DNA of 64,000 bases from Parabacteroides sp. TM07-1AC (GTDB lineage Bacteria; Bacteroidota; Bacteroidia; Bacteroidales; Tannerellaceae). The notes under the pieces are model-generated. The model saw only the letters and a program-made list of their open reading frames with translations, searched no databases and had not been told where the DNA came from. Where the stretch lies: the NCBI RefSeq assembly GCF_003480915.1, contig NZ_QUKD01000014.1:114876-178875 (forward strand), in the 5' to 3' direction. The position numbers and the translations under genes are program-made. Positions 56,079-64,000 of this stretch are shown here, piece by piece (the stretch's first letter is position 1; each line of letters starts with the position of its first letter).

Positions 56079-58424
56079 ATGGAAAAGAAAAAAATAATAA
56101 CCAAAACGAAAAATAGACTTTATTATGATGGTTATCATCTTTCTCGACGGGATTTTTTGACAAAAAGCATTACATGTATTGGAGCTCTTAGTGCTTTTTC
56201 GAGTTTTACAATGTTTACGACTAGTAGTTGTGTGTCCGGGCATAGTCTGCATACAAGTGATTCTGTCGTGGCAGCGGATAATCTTCTGAAAAGAGTTGTT
56301 CCAGAACTTGTAGACAAAGTTCGGTTTGAAGAAATTCCTTCTGATAATGATTTAGATGTTTTCGAACTGCAAAGTGATGATGAAATCCTCGTGATTCGTG
56401 GCAACAACGGCGTTTCGATGGCTTCGGGACTAAACTGGTATTTGAAACATTACTGTCATTGTCAGATCACTTTTCGTGATCGACAACTGAACATACCAGA
56501 TCTGTTACCCCAAATAGCAGAAGTCGTAAGGATTGTATCTCTGTATCAATACCGTTATTATTTTAATTATTGCACATTTGCTTATACATTAGCATGGTGG
56601 GATTGGAACGATTGGGAATGGATGATTGATCTGATGGCTCTTTACGGTATTAATGTTCCTTTAGCGGTGACTGGTCAGGAAGGTATTTGGCGGAATGTTG
56701 GAAAACGTCTAGGTTTATCAGAGGAACAGATGCAGGATTTCTATGTTGGACCAGGTTATTTGCCATTTGGTTGGATGGGGTGTATCGACCGCTGGGCAGG
56801 ACCGCTTCCTAATTCGTGGATCGATGATCATATTGAACTTCAAAAGAAAATTCTCAAACGGGAACGTGAACTTGGAATGACCCCCGTTTTACAGGGATTT
56901 AGTGGACACGTCCCGCGTAAATTGAAAGACGTTGATAAAAATGCTAAGCTGGTCAAACTATCTCCATGGGTTAATTTTGAACCGACTTATTTTGTTGATC
57001 CTGCTGATCCGTATTTTATTGAAATTGGAAAAATATTTCTCGAAGAGCAAACGAAACTTTTCGGAACTAATCATCTTTATGCTTCGGATCCATTTATTGA
57101 AATGCCGCCCGAGAATAATGATCCCGAATTTATACGCAAAATGGGATCATCTATCTATCAATCTATGCAGTCTGTCGATTCCGAAGCTGTTTGGATGTTG
57201 CAAAGTTGGCCTTTCGTTCATTTTAATACGGAGTTTTGGCAAGCACCGCAAGCCGAGGCGTTCTTCCGGAGTGTTCCACAGGGTAAATTACTGATTCTTG
57301 ACTTATATTGCGATGTGACGCCGGGCTGGCCTAAATTTGAAAATGCCTTTTTCGGTCAACCGTGGATTTGGTGTATTATCCAGAATTTCGGAGGACAGGT
57401 TAGTTTACATGGAGGGCTTGACATTATGGCCGCGGATCTGCGTAAAGCCCTTGAACAGCGAGGGAAAGCTTCGGGTAATATGGCTGGAATTGGATATGCT
57501 ATGGAAGGTCTTTGCTATAATCCTGTTATTGACGAGTTTCAATCGGATATGATTTGGCGTGCTTCCATTCCTGATATCACGGAGTGGCTTAGTGGATTTG
57601 TTAAACGGCGTTATGGGAAAGACTTTCTTAAAGCTCGGGAAGTTTGGGGTAAATTACATCAAACAGTTTATCAGCAGAATCAGAATCATGGAAATATCCT
57701 ACAGGCCCAACCGTCATTTACTTATAAGGCTGCAAAACCTGATAAGACTTTCGCATTGATTTGGAAATCTTTTTTAGATATCTCAGATGAAGTAGGTAAA
57801 GAGAAAACTTATCAATTCGATATTGTGAACGTGACACGGCATGCATTAGGTTTATTAGCGCCTCTTTATTATGGAAAACTTATTACAGCCTATCTAAATA
57901 AAGATCGAGATGCTTTGAAAGCTGCTTATGAAAAGATGGATGAATTAATAAACGATATCGATCGGCAATTGGCTACTAATTCAGAATTTTTGTTGGGGGC
58001 ATGGCTTGAAAGAGCAAAACGCTGGGGACACACACAAGATGAGAAAAAACAATATGAATGGAATGCCCGTAAAATTATTTCAGTTTGGGCATTTGATGGT
58101 GAACTTAATGATTATGCAGCTAAACAATGGTCAGGAATGATGCGTGATTATTACGGGCGTAGATGGAGACATTTTTATAACTCGATAGACAAATCATTAG
58201 CTGACGGTACGAAATGGGATAGTCGTCATTATACGGATGATCTCTTACGGTTACAAGAAGATTGGACGAGGGAGACAACTGTTTTCCCTGCTCATATAAG
58301 TGCTGAAGACCCGGTTGTTGTTGCAAAATCTCTTTACGAAAAATATGCTGGTGAATTTGAAGTCCCTTTGAATGTCCCGAAATTCAAGATGATGGATGGA
58401 GTTCCAGCGCTGCTTACAGAGTAA
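56079..58424 (+). CDS. GH89 alpha-N-acetylglucosaminidase (NAGLU family) with Tat-type signal
   Basis: I chose the ATG at 56079 (781 aa); the upstream extension is not signal-like. Residues ~20-50 contain SRRDFLTKS followed by a hydrophobic stretch and TTSSC, a twin-arginine signal with possible lipid attachment. The GH89 core is clear: YYFNYCTFAYTLAWWDWNDWEWMIDLMALYGIN, GWMGCIDRWAGPLP, acid/base Glu in YASDPFIEMPPENND (near 339) and nucleophile Glu in YAMEGLCYNPV (near 474). The family removes terminal alpha-linked GlcNAc, as found on mucin O-glycans and heparan sulfate. It completes the polysaccharide utilisation locus. Confidence 0.93.
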   Translation: MEKKKIITKTKNRLYYDGYHLSRRDFLTKSITCIGALSAFSSFTMFTTSSCVSGHSLHTSDSVVAADNLLKRVVPELVDKVRFEEIPSDNDLDVFELQSDDEILVIRGNNGVSMASGLNWYLKHYCHCQITFRDRQLNIPDLLPQIAEVVRIVSLYQYRYYFNYCTFAYTLAWWDWNDWEWMIDLMALYGINVPLAVTGQEGIWRNVGKRLGLSEEQMQDFYVGPGYLPFGWMGCIDRWAGPLPNSWIDDHIELQKKILKRERELGMTPVLQGFSGHVPRKLKDVDKNAKLVKLSPWVNFEPTYFVDPADPYFIEIGKIFLEEQTKLFGTNHLYASDPFIEMPPENNDPEFIRKMGSSIYQSMQSVDSEAVWMLQSWPFVHFNTEFWQAPQAEAFFRSVPQGKLLILDLYCDVTPGWPKFENAFFGQPWIWCIIQNFGGQVSLHGGLDIMAADLRKALEQRGKASGNMAGIGYAMEGLCYNPVIDEFQSDMIWRASIPDITEWLSGFVKRRYGKDFLKAREVWGKLHQTVYQQNQNHGNILQAQPSFTYKAAKPDKTFALIWKSFLDISDEVGKEKTYQFDIVNVTRHALGLLAPLYYGKLITAYLNKDRDALKAAYEKMDELINDIDRQLATNSEFLLGAWLERAKRWGHTQDEKKQYEWNARKIISVWAFDGELNDYAAKQWSGMMRDYYGRRWRHFYNSIDKSLADGTKWDSRHYTDDLLRLQEDWTRETTVFPAHISAEDPVVVAKSLYEKYAGEFEVPLNVPKFKMMDGVPALLTE

Positions 58425-58606
58425 AAAATCAATGCAGTTCTATAGATTCGGTAAATATTGTTGCTACTGACAGAGCAGTTAACAGTAGACAGAGGGTAGG
58501 GAGGGTGGGCGACCATAGTTGAAGCGTAGCGTGTCATGTAAAAAAATAATCCAGATTAAATATCTTCCATAAAGAATAATTACATATATTTGTTTAATCT
58601 CTATTA

Positions 58607-58753
58607 TTATTTTATTGCCCATTGCCTGAACTGTACACCTCTTTTGCTAGAAACCCTGTAACCGACCGAAATGATCATGTCAAGGTAGTAAAAATCAATG
58701 TATCGATTAACCTTTCTATTACCTTCCTGACGAACTACTCGAATTTTTATTAT
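58607..58753 (-). pseudogene. Fragment of a RhuM-type virulence-associated protein
   Basis: On the minus strand 48 codons between two stops read RQEGNRKVNRYIDFYYLDMI then ISVGYRVSSKRGVQFRQWA. This is the well-conserved core of RhuM-family proteins (Y-N-L-D-x-I-I-S-V-G-Y-R-V-x-S-x-R-G-x-x-F-R-x-W-A). The rest of the gene (usually about 330 aa) is absent, and no start is present. Such genes are common accessory cargo, so this looks like debris of an older insertion at the edge of the glycan island. Confidence 0.75.
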
Positions 58754-58898
58754 TTACAGGTAAATCAGGTGTTTAATGTAAAAGTACGATAAACATTTCG
58801 ATAATCAGTCAGAAAAGAAGGCGGATATTGATTAGTGCCCAGACCCACAATTATAGAAAAGTGGCAGGTCGGATAATAGGGATTTCCGATATATTTAG

Positions 58899-58906
58899 TA
58901 CTTTTG
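58899..58906 (+). promoter_or_regulatory. -7 promoter element TACTTTTG ahead of cobalamin riboswitch 3
   Basis: It matches TAnnTTTG and lies just upstream of the riboswitch. No clear -33 element is seen. Confidence 0.5.
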
Positions 58907-58911
58907 CCATC

Positions 58912-59119
58912 GAATTATGGTGTAACGGCTTAGTTTCCACTATCCGTTAGTAAAAGGGAATCCGGTGTGAATCCGGAACTGTACCCGTAGCTGTAAGTTC
59001 TGTAACCCCGGCAAATCTTGTTGCCACTGACTGCAAAGTTGGGAAGGCGGCCGATCATGGGAGAACGAGTCAGAAAACCTGCCATCATTCTGTTGATGCG
59101 ATACCTCGGGTAAGGTATT
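58912..59119 (+). ncRNA. Cobalamin riboswitch 3 (btu operon)
   Basis: B12 riboswitch elements are present: AAAAGGGAATCCGGTGTGAATCC-type core, GTACCCGTAGCTGT (L5), TTGCCACTG, GGGAAGGC and GAGTCAGAAAACCTGCC. The terminal stem ATACC/GGTAT carries loop TCGGGTAA, whose CGGGTA pairs with TACCCG of L5. Sequence is clearly different from riboswitches 1 and 2. It ends 15 nt before btuB. Confidence 0.95.
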
Positions 59120-59134
59120 GATAGACCTGAAGAT

Positions 59135-61132
59135 ATGCGAATATTATATGTTAAAATGATTGTATGCCTGGTTGGTATACTTCTGTGTGTGCCTGCTGTG
59201 TATGCACAGACAATTGATACGACTGCTTATCACCAGCTGAAAGGTGTCGAAGTGGTGGAGAAGGCACGTCCGTCCACTACCCGCGAAGCGACTCCTTTGC
59301 AGGTGATGGATCGTGCCGGTATTGAGCGGTTGGGGATACAGGACCTGTCGGAAGCGGTAAAGCGTTTTTCCGGTGCTACCGTAAAGGATTACGGTGGGAT
59401 AGGAGGACTGAAGACTGTTTCTGTGCGCAGCCTGGGGGCACAACATACAGCCGTCAGCTATGATGGCGTGACGATAACGGATGCCCAGAGCGGACAGGTC
59501 GATATCAGCCGCTTCTCACTGGATAATGTAGAAATGGTTTCACTTTCGATCGGACAGACCGACGATATTTTCCAGACAGCCCGGATGTATGCATCGGCGG
59601 GGGCGTTGAGTGTGAAGACTAGTTCTCCGGACTTTACATCTTCTCCTTTCCATTTGAAAGCTCAATTGAAAGCGGGGTCATTCGGTCTTGTGAATCCTTA
59701 TTTACGTTATGAGCAGAAGTTCGGTAAAAAATGGTATGCCTCCTGGCATGGCGATTATTTGCGGGCTGATGGTAATTATCCGTTTACCTTAGTGAACGGT
59801 GACTTGGTAGAAAAGAAGAAAAGAAATAACAGTGATATCGAATCCTGGCGTACAGAACTTAATTTTGCAGGTGATTTGGGAAAAGCCGGTACGCTGTCGA
59901 TGAAAGGATATTATTTTGATTCCCACAGAGGACTGCCAGGGTCTGTAATTCTCTACAATGATTATTCAGGTGAACGCTTGTGGGATCGGAATGCCTTTGC
60001 ACAAGCTCGTTATGAGAATCGTATAACTGAAAAGTTCGCTTTGCAGGCACAGGCCAAATATAATTACTCCTGGATGCGCCATTTGGATGTTGATAATAAG
60101 TATGAGTCGGGAAGACAGGATGACCGGTATACACAAAAGGAATATTATCTTTCCGTATCCGGTTTATATTCACTGACAGATCATCTTTTGTTTTCTTTGG
60201 CTGAAGATTATTTCATCAATACATTGGATAATACCATTCCGGAATGTCCTTTCCCAAAAAGATATACTTCTTTAACGGCTTTGGCCGCCCAATATAAAGA
60301 TACAAGATTGACTGCCACAGCCAGTTTATTGGGAACTTATATAACCGAGAAAGTAGAAAGAGGCGACAAGCCGTCTGACCGTAAACGATTATCACCGGCA
60401 GTCAGTTTATCATGGAGGGTTATGCCTGAATATAATTTCCGTTTACGAGCTTCTTATAAAGATATATTCCGTGTTCCGACTTTTAATGACCTGTATTATC
60501 TGCGGATGGGAAATACCAATTTGAAACCGGAGCGTGCAACTCAATATAACCTGGGAATGACCTGGAGTGGTTCGTTACCTTTTATTAATTATCTGAATGC
60601 ATCTGTGGATGGTTATTATAATCGTGTGAGTGATAAGATCGTTGCCATACCGACTATGTTCATCTGGAAAATGATGAATATGGGGGAAGTTTCAATCGGG
60701 GGAATTGATGTCAACTTGTCGGCAGAGGTTCCTTTATGGAAAAATATTTCTTTATCCGGACAAGCTTCTTATTCCTGGCAACATGCGATAGATATAACAG
60801 ACGAGACTGAGAAGAATTATCGGGATCAAATACCTTATACTCCACGACATTCAGGAAATGTATCTGTGGCATTCCAAATGCCCTGGGTCAATGTGTCTTA
60901 TTTATTGACCGTGGTAGGAGACCGCTATGCAAGTCCCCAAAATATAGGAAGGAATCTGATAGATCGTTATGCGGAACAAACGATTTCGCTGAATCGATCG
61001 TTTACTTTTGCTTCCTGTTCTTTGCGGTTGCAGTTTGATATTATAAATGTCGGTAATATAAATTATGATGTGATAAAGTACTACCCCATGCCCGGACGTT
61101 CTTTCCGGGGAGGGCTTGTTTTTGTGTATTAA
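59135..61132 (+). CDS. btuB: TonB-dependent cobalamin receptor
   Basis: The 665-aa outer-membrane receptor has a signal peptide (IVCLVGILLCVPAVYAQ), a plug (ATPLQVMDRAGIERLGIQDLSEAVKRFSGATVKDYGGIGGLKTVSVRSLGAQHT) and a 22-strand-type barrel ending GLVFVY. The substrate is given by the riboswitch directly upstream and the BtuG- and BtuF-like genes downstream. An alternative Met eight codons in would also give a good signal. Confidence 0.92.
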   Translation: MRILYVKMIVCLVGILLCVPAVYAQTIDTTAYHQLKGVEVVEKARPSTTREATPLQVMDRAGIERLGIQDLSEAVKRFSGATVKDYGGIGGLKTVSVRSLGAQHTAVSYDGVTITDAQSGQVDISRFSLDNVEMVSLSIGQTDDIFQTARMYASAGALSVKTSSPDFTSSPFHLKAQLKAGSFGLVNPYLRYEQKFGKKWYASWHGDYLRADGNYPFTLVNGDLVEKKKRNNSDIESWRTELNFAGDLGKAGTLSMKGYYFDSHRGLPGSVILYNDYSGERLWDRNAFAQARYENRITEKFALQAQAKYNYSWMRHLDVDNKYESGRQDDRYTQKEYYLSVSGLYSLTDHLLFSLAEDYFINTLDNTIPECPFPKRYTSLTALAAQYKDTRLTATASLLGTYITEKVERGDKPSDRKRLSPAVSLSWRVMPEYNFRLRASYKDIFRVPTFNDLYYLRMGNTNLKPERATQYNLGMTWSGSLPFINYLNASVDGYYNRVSDKIVAIPTMFIWKMMNMGEVSIGGIDVNLSAEVPLWKNISLSGQASYSWQHAIDITDETEKNYRDQIPYTPRHSGNVSVAFQMPWVNVSYLLTVVGDRYASPQNIGRNLIDRYAEQTISLNRSFTFASCSLRLQFDIINVGNINYDVIKYYPMPGRSFRGGLVFVY

Positions 61133-61171
61133 GAATAGATTTTGGTTAACAAACAATTAATGTAATTAGAA

Positions 61172-62257
61172 ATGAAAAAGAATTTTTATTGGTTTGCCTG
61201 TCTTGCTTGTGCAGTGCTGGCTTTTTCTTCTTGTAGTGATGATGACGATAAGAATGGACCGGATGTAGAGATCCCGGAAGAAGTAACAGGTGTTTATATT
61301 CTGGATGGTGGTAGTTTTGGTGATAATAATACCGGAATTTCTTATTTGGACTCAGAAGGAAAGGTAACAGAAGATATTTTTAAGAAACAGAATAACCGTG
61401 CTTTGGGAGATATGGGACAACACATGATTAAATATGGTTCTAAACTATATGTATCGGTGTATGGTTCCAAGACTGTTGAAATATTGGATGCTGCCGATGC
61501 TACAAGCTTGAAGCAGTTGACTTTGACTGACGATCAGGGTGCAACACGTGCTCCACGTATGTTTGCTGCCTATAAAGACAAAGTGTATCTGACTACTTTT
61601 GACGGTTATGTAGCTAAAATAGATACTGCATCGATGGCTGTTGAAGGCTATGTGAAAGTAGGTCCTAACCCTGACGGCATAACGGTTGCCAATGGTCGTA
61701 TCTATACGGCAGATACAGATGGAATGAACTGGCCGAGTCAAAGTACCAGTGTTTCTGTTATCGATATTAATAGCTTTAAATTCGAAAAAACAATTACAGT
61801 GTCATTGAACCCGAATTATATCTATTCAGATTCAGATGGTGATGTATATGTTATTTGTATGAGCGACTATTCAGATGATAAATCGTATATTGTGCAACGT
61901 ATTGATGCTAAAACAGACGAAGTAAAGACTGTAGAAGGTATTAAGGCTTATAAAATGACTGTTGCGGATGATATCGCATATATCATGTTCAATGATTATT
62001 ATGCAAATGAAGTGAAGTTTTATAAATACGACCTGAAAAACGAGAAGCTGTTGAGTGATAATTTTATCACAGATGGAACTGTAGTCAGCTCTCCTAATGG
62101 TATCGGTGTTGATCCCGTTACAGGTGATATCTATGTAGGGAAAAGCAATAAGAAGAACAATGGAGATGTTTATATCTTCTCTTCTGAAGGAAAGTTGAAG
62201 TCTCAGTTTGAAACGCTTCCTTATCCGTCAGAATTTGTATTTATGACTAATAAGTAA
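61172..62257 (+). CDS. btuG: Surface B12-binding beta-propeller lipoprotein (BtuG-like)
   Basis: The 361-aa lipoprotein (signal with CLACAVLAFSSC; acidic SDDDDKNGPD follows) has a seven-bladed YncE/DUF5074-type propeller, with blades such as YGSKLYVSVYGSKTVEILDA and NPDGITVANGRIYTADTDG. BtuG of Bacteroides binds cobalamin very tightly on the cell surface and hands it to BtuB; operon position right after btuB supports the same role here. Confidence 0.85.
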   Translation: MKKNFYWFACLACAVLAFSSCSDDDDKNGPDVEIPEEVTGVYILDGGSFGDNNTGISYLDSEGKVTEDIFKKQNNRALGDMGQHMIKYGSKLYVSVYGSKTVEILDAADATSLKQLTLTDDQGATRAPRMFAAYKDKVYLTTFDGYVAKIDTASMAVEGYVKVGPNPDGITVANGRIYTADTDGMNWPSQSTSVSVIDINSFKFEKTITVSLNPNYIYSDSDGDVYVICMSDYSDDKSYIVQRIDAKTDEVKTVEGIKAYKMTVADDIAYIMFNDYYANEVKFYKYDLKNEKLLSDNFITDGTVVSSPNGIGVDPVTGDIYVGKSNKKNNGDVYIFSSEGKLKSQFETLPYPSEFVFMTNK

Positions 62258-62271
62258 AAACACTTTGTGAT

Positions 62272-63396
62272 TTGAAACAAATTTGTTTTTTCATAATATT
62301 TGTGCTTTGGGCTGTTTCGTGTACTCAGTCCAAAGTTCAGAACACTACCGGAAGTGATTTATTAAGTTCCGACACCATCCGTTACGCCCAAGGATTTACA
62401 GTTCAATATTTCGACGACTATACTTCCGTCGAAGTCCGTGACCCCTGGGACAGTACCCGTATCCTGCAACGGTACCTTTTGGTAGACCGTGAGCAGTCGG
62501 TACCGGATAATCTGCCGAAAGGAACAGTGGTGCGGACTCCTATTCGTAATATAGTTGTCTATACCTCCGTGCATGCTGCTATTATCGATCAGCTGAATGA
62601 AGCTGATAAGGTGATCGGTGTATGCGAACCCCGATATATGGATACTCCTGCCATTCAGGAAGGTCTGCGTGCCGGACGGATTGCCGATTTGGGTGAAGCA
62701 ACTTCGCCGAATATAGAAAAGATCATCGATATAGGGGCGGAGATCATTATCGCTTCCCCCTTTCAGAATGCGGGGTATGGCCCGGCTGAGAAACTGGGTA
62801 TCCCAATTATCGAGGCAGCCGACTATATGGAGTCGTTGCCTCTGGGACGGACTGAATGGATACGTTTCTATGGCTTGTTGTTTGGAAAGAGTGCGATGGC
62901 AGACTCCATCTTCCGCGAAACGGAACAAAGCTACCTGGAACTGAAAGAACTGGCAAAGACCGTGACCAACCGTCCGACCGTCATCTCCGAAAAGAAATTC
63001 GGCTCTTCCTGGTATATGCCGGCCGGCGATAGCTACATCGCCCATTTGTATGCCGATGCCGGTGCAGATTATATCTTTAAGGATCTTCCCGGAGCAGGCA
63101 GCACACCTCTGGCTTTTGAAACCGTGCTCGATAAAGCCATCCATGCCGATATATGGCTGATCAAATATAATCAGGCAAATGATATGACATACAAAGATCT
63201 GCGTACCGAGTATACTCCCTACGAGAACTTTGATGCCTTCAAGAACCGTCGGATCTATACCTGTAATACGGGTGTTGTCCCTTATTATGAGGAGTTTCCG
63301 ATCCATCCGGATTATCTGTTGAAAGACCTGGTGTGGGTATTTCATCCTGAATTACTGCCCGGTTATACACCGCGTTATTACCGGAAGATGGAATAA
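62272..63396 (+). CDS. btuF: Periplasmic cobalamin-binding protein (BtuF-like lipoprotein), TTG start
   Basis: The 374-aa ABC-transporter substrate-binding protein has a lipoprotein signal (FFIIFVLWAVSC). The fold marks of the BtuF/FepB family are VVYTSVHAAIIDQLNEADKVIGV, IIDIGAEIIIASPFQN, YADAGADYIFKDLPG and the C-terminal FKNRRIYTCN. The only start giving the whole signal peptide is a TTG at 62272; no ATG lies upstream in frame. It follows btuG by 14 bp. The permease and ATPase (BtuCD) are not in the window. It could bind another corrinoid or siderophore, but the riboswitch favours cobalamin. Confidence 0.85.
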   Translation: MKQICFFIIFVLWAVSCTQSKVQNTTGSDLLSSDTIRYAQGFTVQYFDDYTSVEVRDPWDSTRILQRYLLVDREQSVPDNLPKGTVVRTPIRNIVVYTSVHAAIIDQLNEADKVIGVCEPRYMDTPAIQEGLRAGRIADLGEATSPNIEKIIDIGAEIIIASPFQNAGYGPAEKLGIPIIEAADYMESLPLGRTEWIRFYGLLFGKSAMADSIFRETEQSYLELKELAKTVTNRPTVISEKKFGSSWYMPAGDSYIAHLYADAGADYIFKDLPGAGSTPLAFETVLDKAIHADIWLIKYNQANDMTYKDLRTEYTPYENFDAFKNRRIYTCNTGVVPYYEEFPIHPDYLLKDLVWVFHPELLPGYTPRYYRKME

Positions 63397-63474
63397 CGTA
63401 ATTCTACCTAAAAGTTTTTCGGATTTATTTGTTATTTGCAATAATTGCTTATAATATCCTGTTTATTAGAATAT

Positions 63475-63513
63475 AACGCCATTGCAAATGCCTCTTTTAT
63501 TTGCAATGGCGTT
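63475..63513 (+). terminator. 15-bp hairpin after the btu operon
   Basis: AACGCCATTGCAAAT and its exact complement surround a 9-nt loop. The T-tract is poor (TGTCATTTGTC), but it is the only strong stem after the operon. Confidence 0.6.
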
Positions 63514-63556
63514 TGTCATTTGTCATATATACATAAAGTTTTCAAAAAGTATCTGC

Positions 63557-63647
63557 CATCTGTCACCTGTCGGTGTAACATTCATGTTATCAAACGATAA
63601 AGTGTTGCAGACGTTTCTTTTTATCTGCAACTTCATCTGTCACCTGT
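63557..63647. repeat. CATCTGTCACCTGT direct repeats 77 bp apart, with hairpins
   Basis: The 14-bp word occurs at 63557-63570 and 63634-63647. Between the copies are TAACAT/ATGTTA and GTTGCAGA/TCTGCAAC inverted repeats. No reading frame of interest is present. Confidence 0.6.
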
Positions 63648-63737
63648 ATCGTTATCTGCATAAGACTATGTATTAATAGCCATGTAACTGCCTGTTAAAA
63701 AGGGAGATACTAATACAAGAGTCCCGACCTGTTAAAA

Positions 63738-63817
63738 TTACCCTGTACAGGGTAACCTGGTAGAGTGTACAGGCTGGTTTTGTATGGTGTACAGGGTAAT
63801 TTGCCAGGGTGTACAGG
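63738..63817. repeat. Four TGTACAGG boxes with exact 22-bp periodicity
   Basis: TGTACAGG starts at 63744, 63766, 63788 and 63810. The first lies in a perfect 18-bp palindrome (TTACCCTGTACAGGGTAA, 63738-63755), and two others are followed by GTA. Flanks between boxes differ, so the spacing is the conserved trait. This is the layout of a multi-site protein-binding array or iterons. Confidence 0.65.
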
Positions 63818-64000
63818 GTAGAAATAACAGCTCAAATCTTAACATTTAGTTCTTCCTGTCTTAATATATAAAAGCTGCTAGAGAGGGTGGGAGTGTGATT
63901 ATCATAATCCAGGGTTAAAACCCCGGGCTAATTTGGGGTCAGGCTTACAGCCTTCAAGATTAATAAGAACCAGGTACGCGGATGACGCGGATTAGGCGGA
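63818..64000. other. Non-coding right edge with repeat-like sequence
   Basis: There is no gene. The GGGTTAAAACCCCGGGC self-complementary stretch and the GCGGATGACGCGGATTAGG string near the end look like common interspersed intergenic repeats of Bacteroidales (from memory). Any next gene lies outside the window. Confidence 0.4.

Noticed and set aside
58425..58606. Possible small gene after the GH89 gene
   Set aside because: No frame with a convincing start, length or motif; it is left as intergenic.
62362..63345. 327-aa minus-strand open frame
   Set aside because: It lies entirely opposite the clear BtuF-like gene, and its product has no recognisable motif.
63738..63817. CRISPR array
   Set aside because: The repeated word is only 8-11 bp and the gaps are about 14 bp; no cas gene is near.

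Overview
The window looks like the chromosome of a gut Bacteroidales bacterium, most likely Parabacteroides or a close relative (inference). The support is a SusC/SusD pair with an ECF sigma/FecR regulatory pair, a one-protein hybrid two-component system, surface proteins with a C-terminal sorting-type domain, a BtuB/BtuG vitamin B12 locus, and repeated TAnnTTTG (-7) promoter motifs. No rRNA, tRNA, CRISPR array, insertion sequence, integrase or invertase gene was recognised.

Layout. (1) 1-8280: a leftward operon of an HU-like DNA-binding protein (DUF4469 type) and two very large secreted repeat proteins. Its upstream region (7980-8155) carries two oppositely oriented 34-bp sites. (2) 8281-16113: a hybrid two-component regulator, a divergent nucleoside-type MFS transporter, and an arginine catabolism pair (ornithine aminotransferase, arginase). 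(3) 16160-20894: a second outward-facing surface operon, rightward, of a DUF6261-like protein and a 1092-aa glycine-rich repeat protein. It is again preceded by a pair of the same 34-bp sites in inverted orientation (16160-16364). The four sites look like recombination sites of invertible (phase-variable) switches, and the first surface protein also carries an in-frame C9 tract. This phase-variation module is the most unusual feature of the window.

(4) 20915-27884: an RND efflux operon with a divergent AraC regulator and a perfect 14-bp inverted repeat between them. (5) 27960-30710: anaerobic ribonucleotide reductase nrdD/nrdG with a candidate NrdR box. (6) 31008-37346: two near-identical cobalamin riboswitches, each followed by a small cysteine-rich CWC-type protein. 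The first leads into a biotin-dependent acyl-CoA carboxylase (three subunits), the second into an AspT/YidE-like transporter, which suggests B12-dependent control of the succinate/propionate branch. (7) 37449-44582: the complete F1Fo ATP synthase operon (atpD-C-I-B-E-F-H-A-G). (8) 44948-46282: a ThrE-type amino acid exporter.

(9) 46628-58424: a visibly A+T-richer glycan island holding a broken MFS sugar permease, a fused sugar kinase/MurNAc-6-phosphate etherase, ECF sigma, FecR anti-sigma, SusC, SusD and a GH89 alpha-N-acetylglucosaminidase. A decayed RhuM-type fragment lies at its right edge. The set fits capture and recycling of GlcNAc/MurNAc-containing glycans. (10) 58912-63396: a third cobalamin riboswitch controlling btuB, btuG and a BtuF-like binding protein. 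(11) 63397-64000: non-coding DNA rich in repeats, including four TGTACAGG boxes spaced exactly 22 bp apart.
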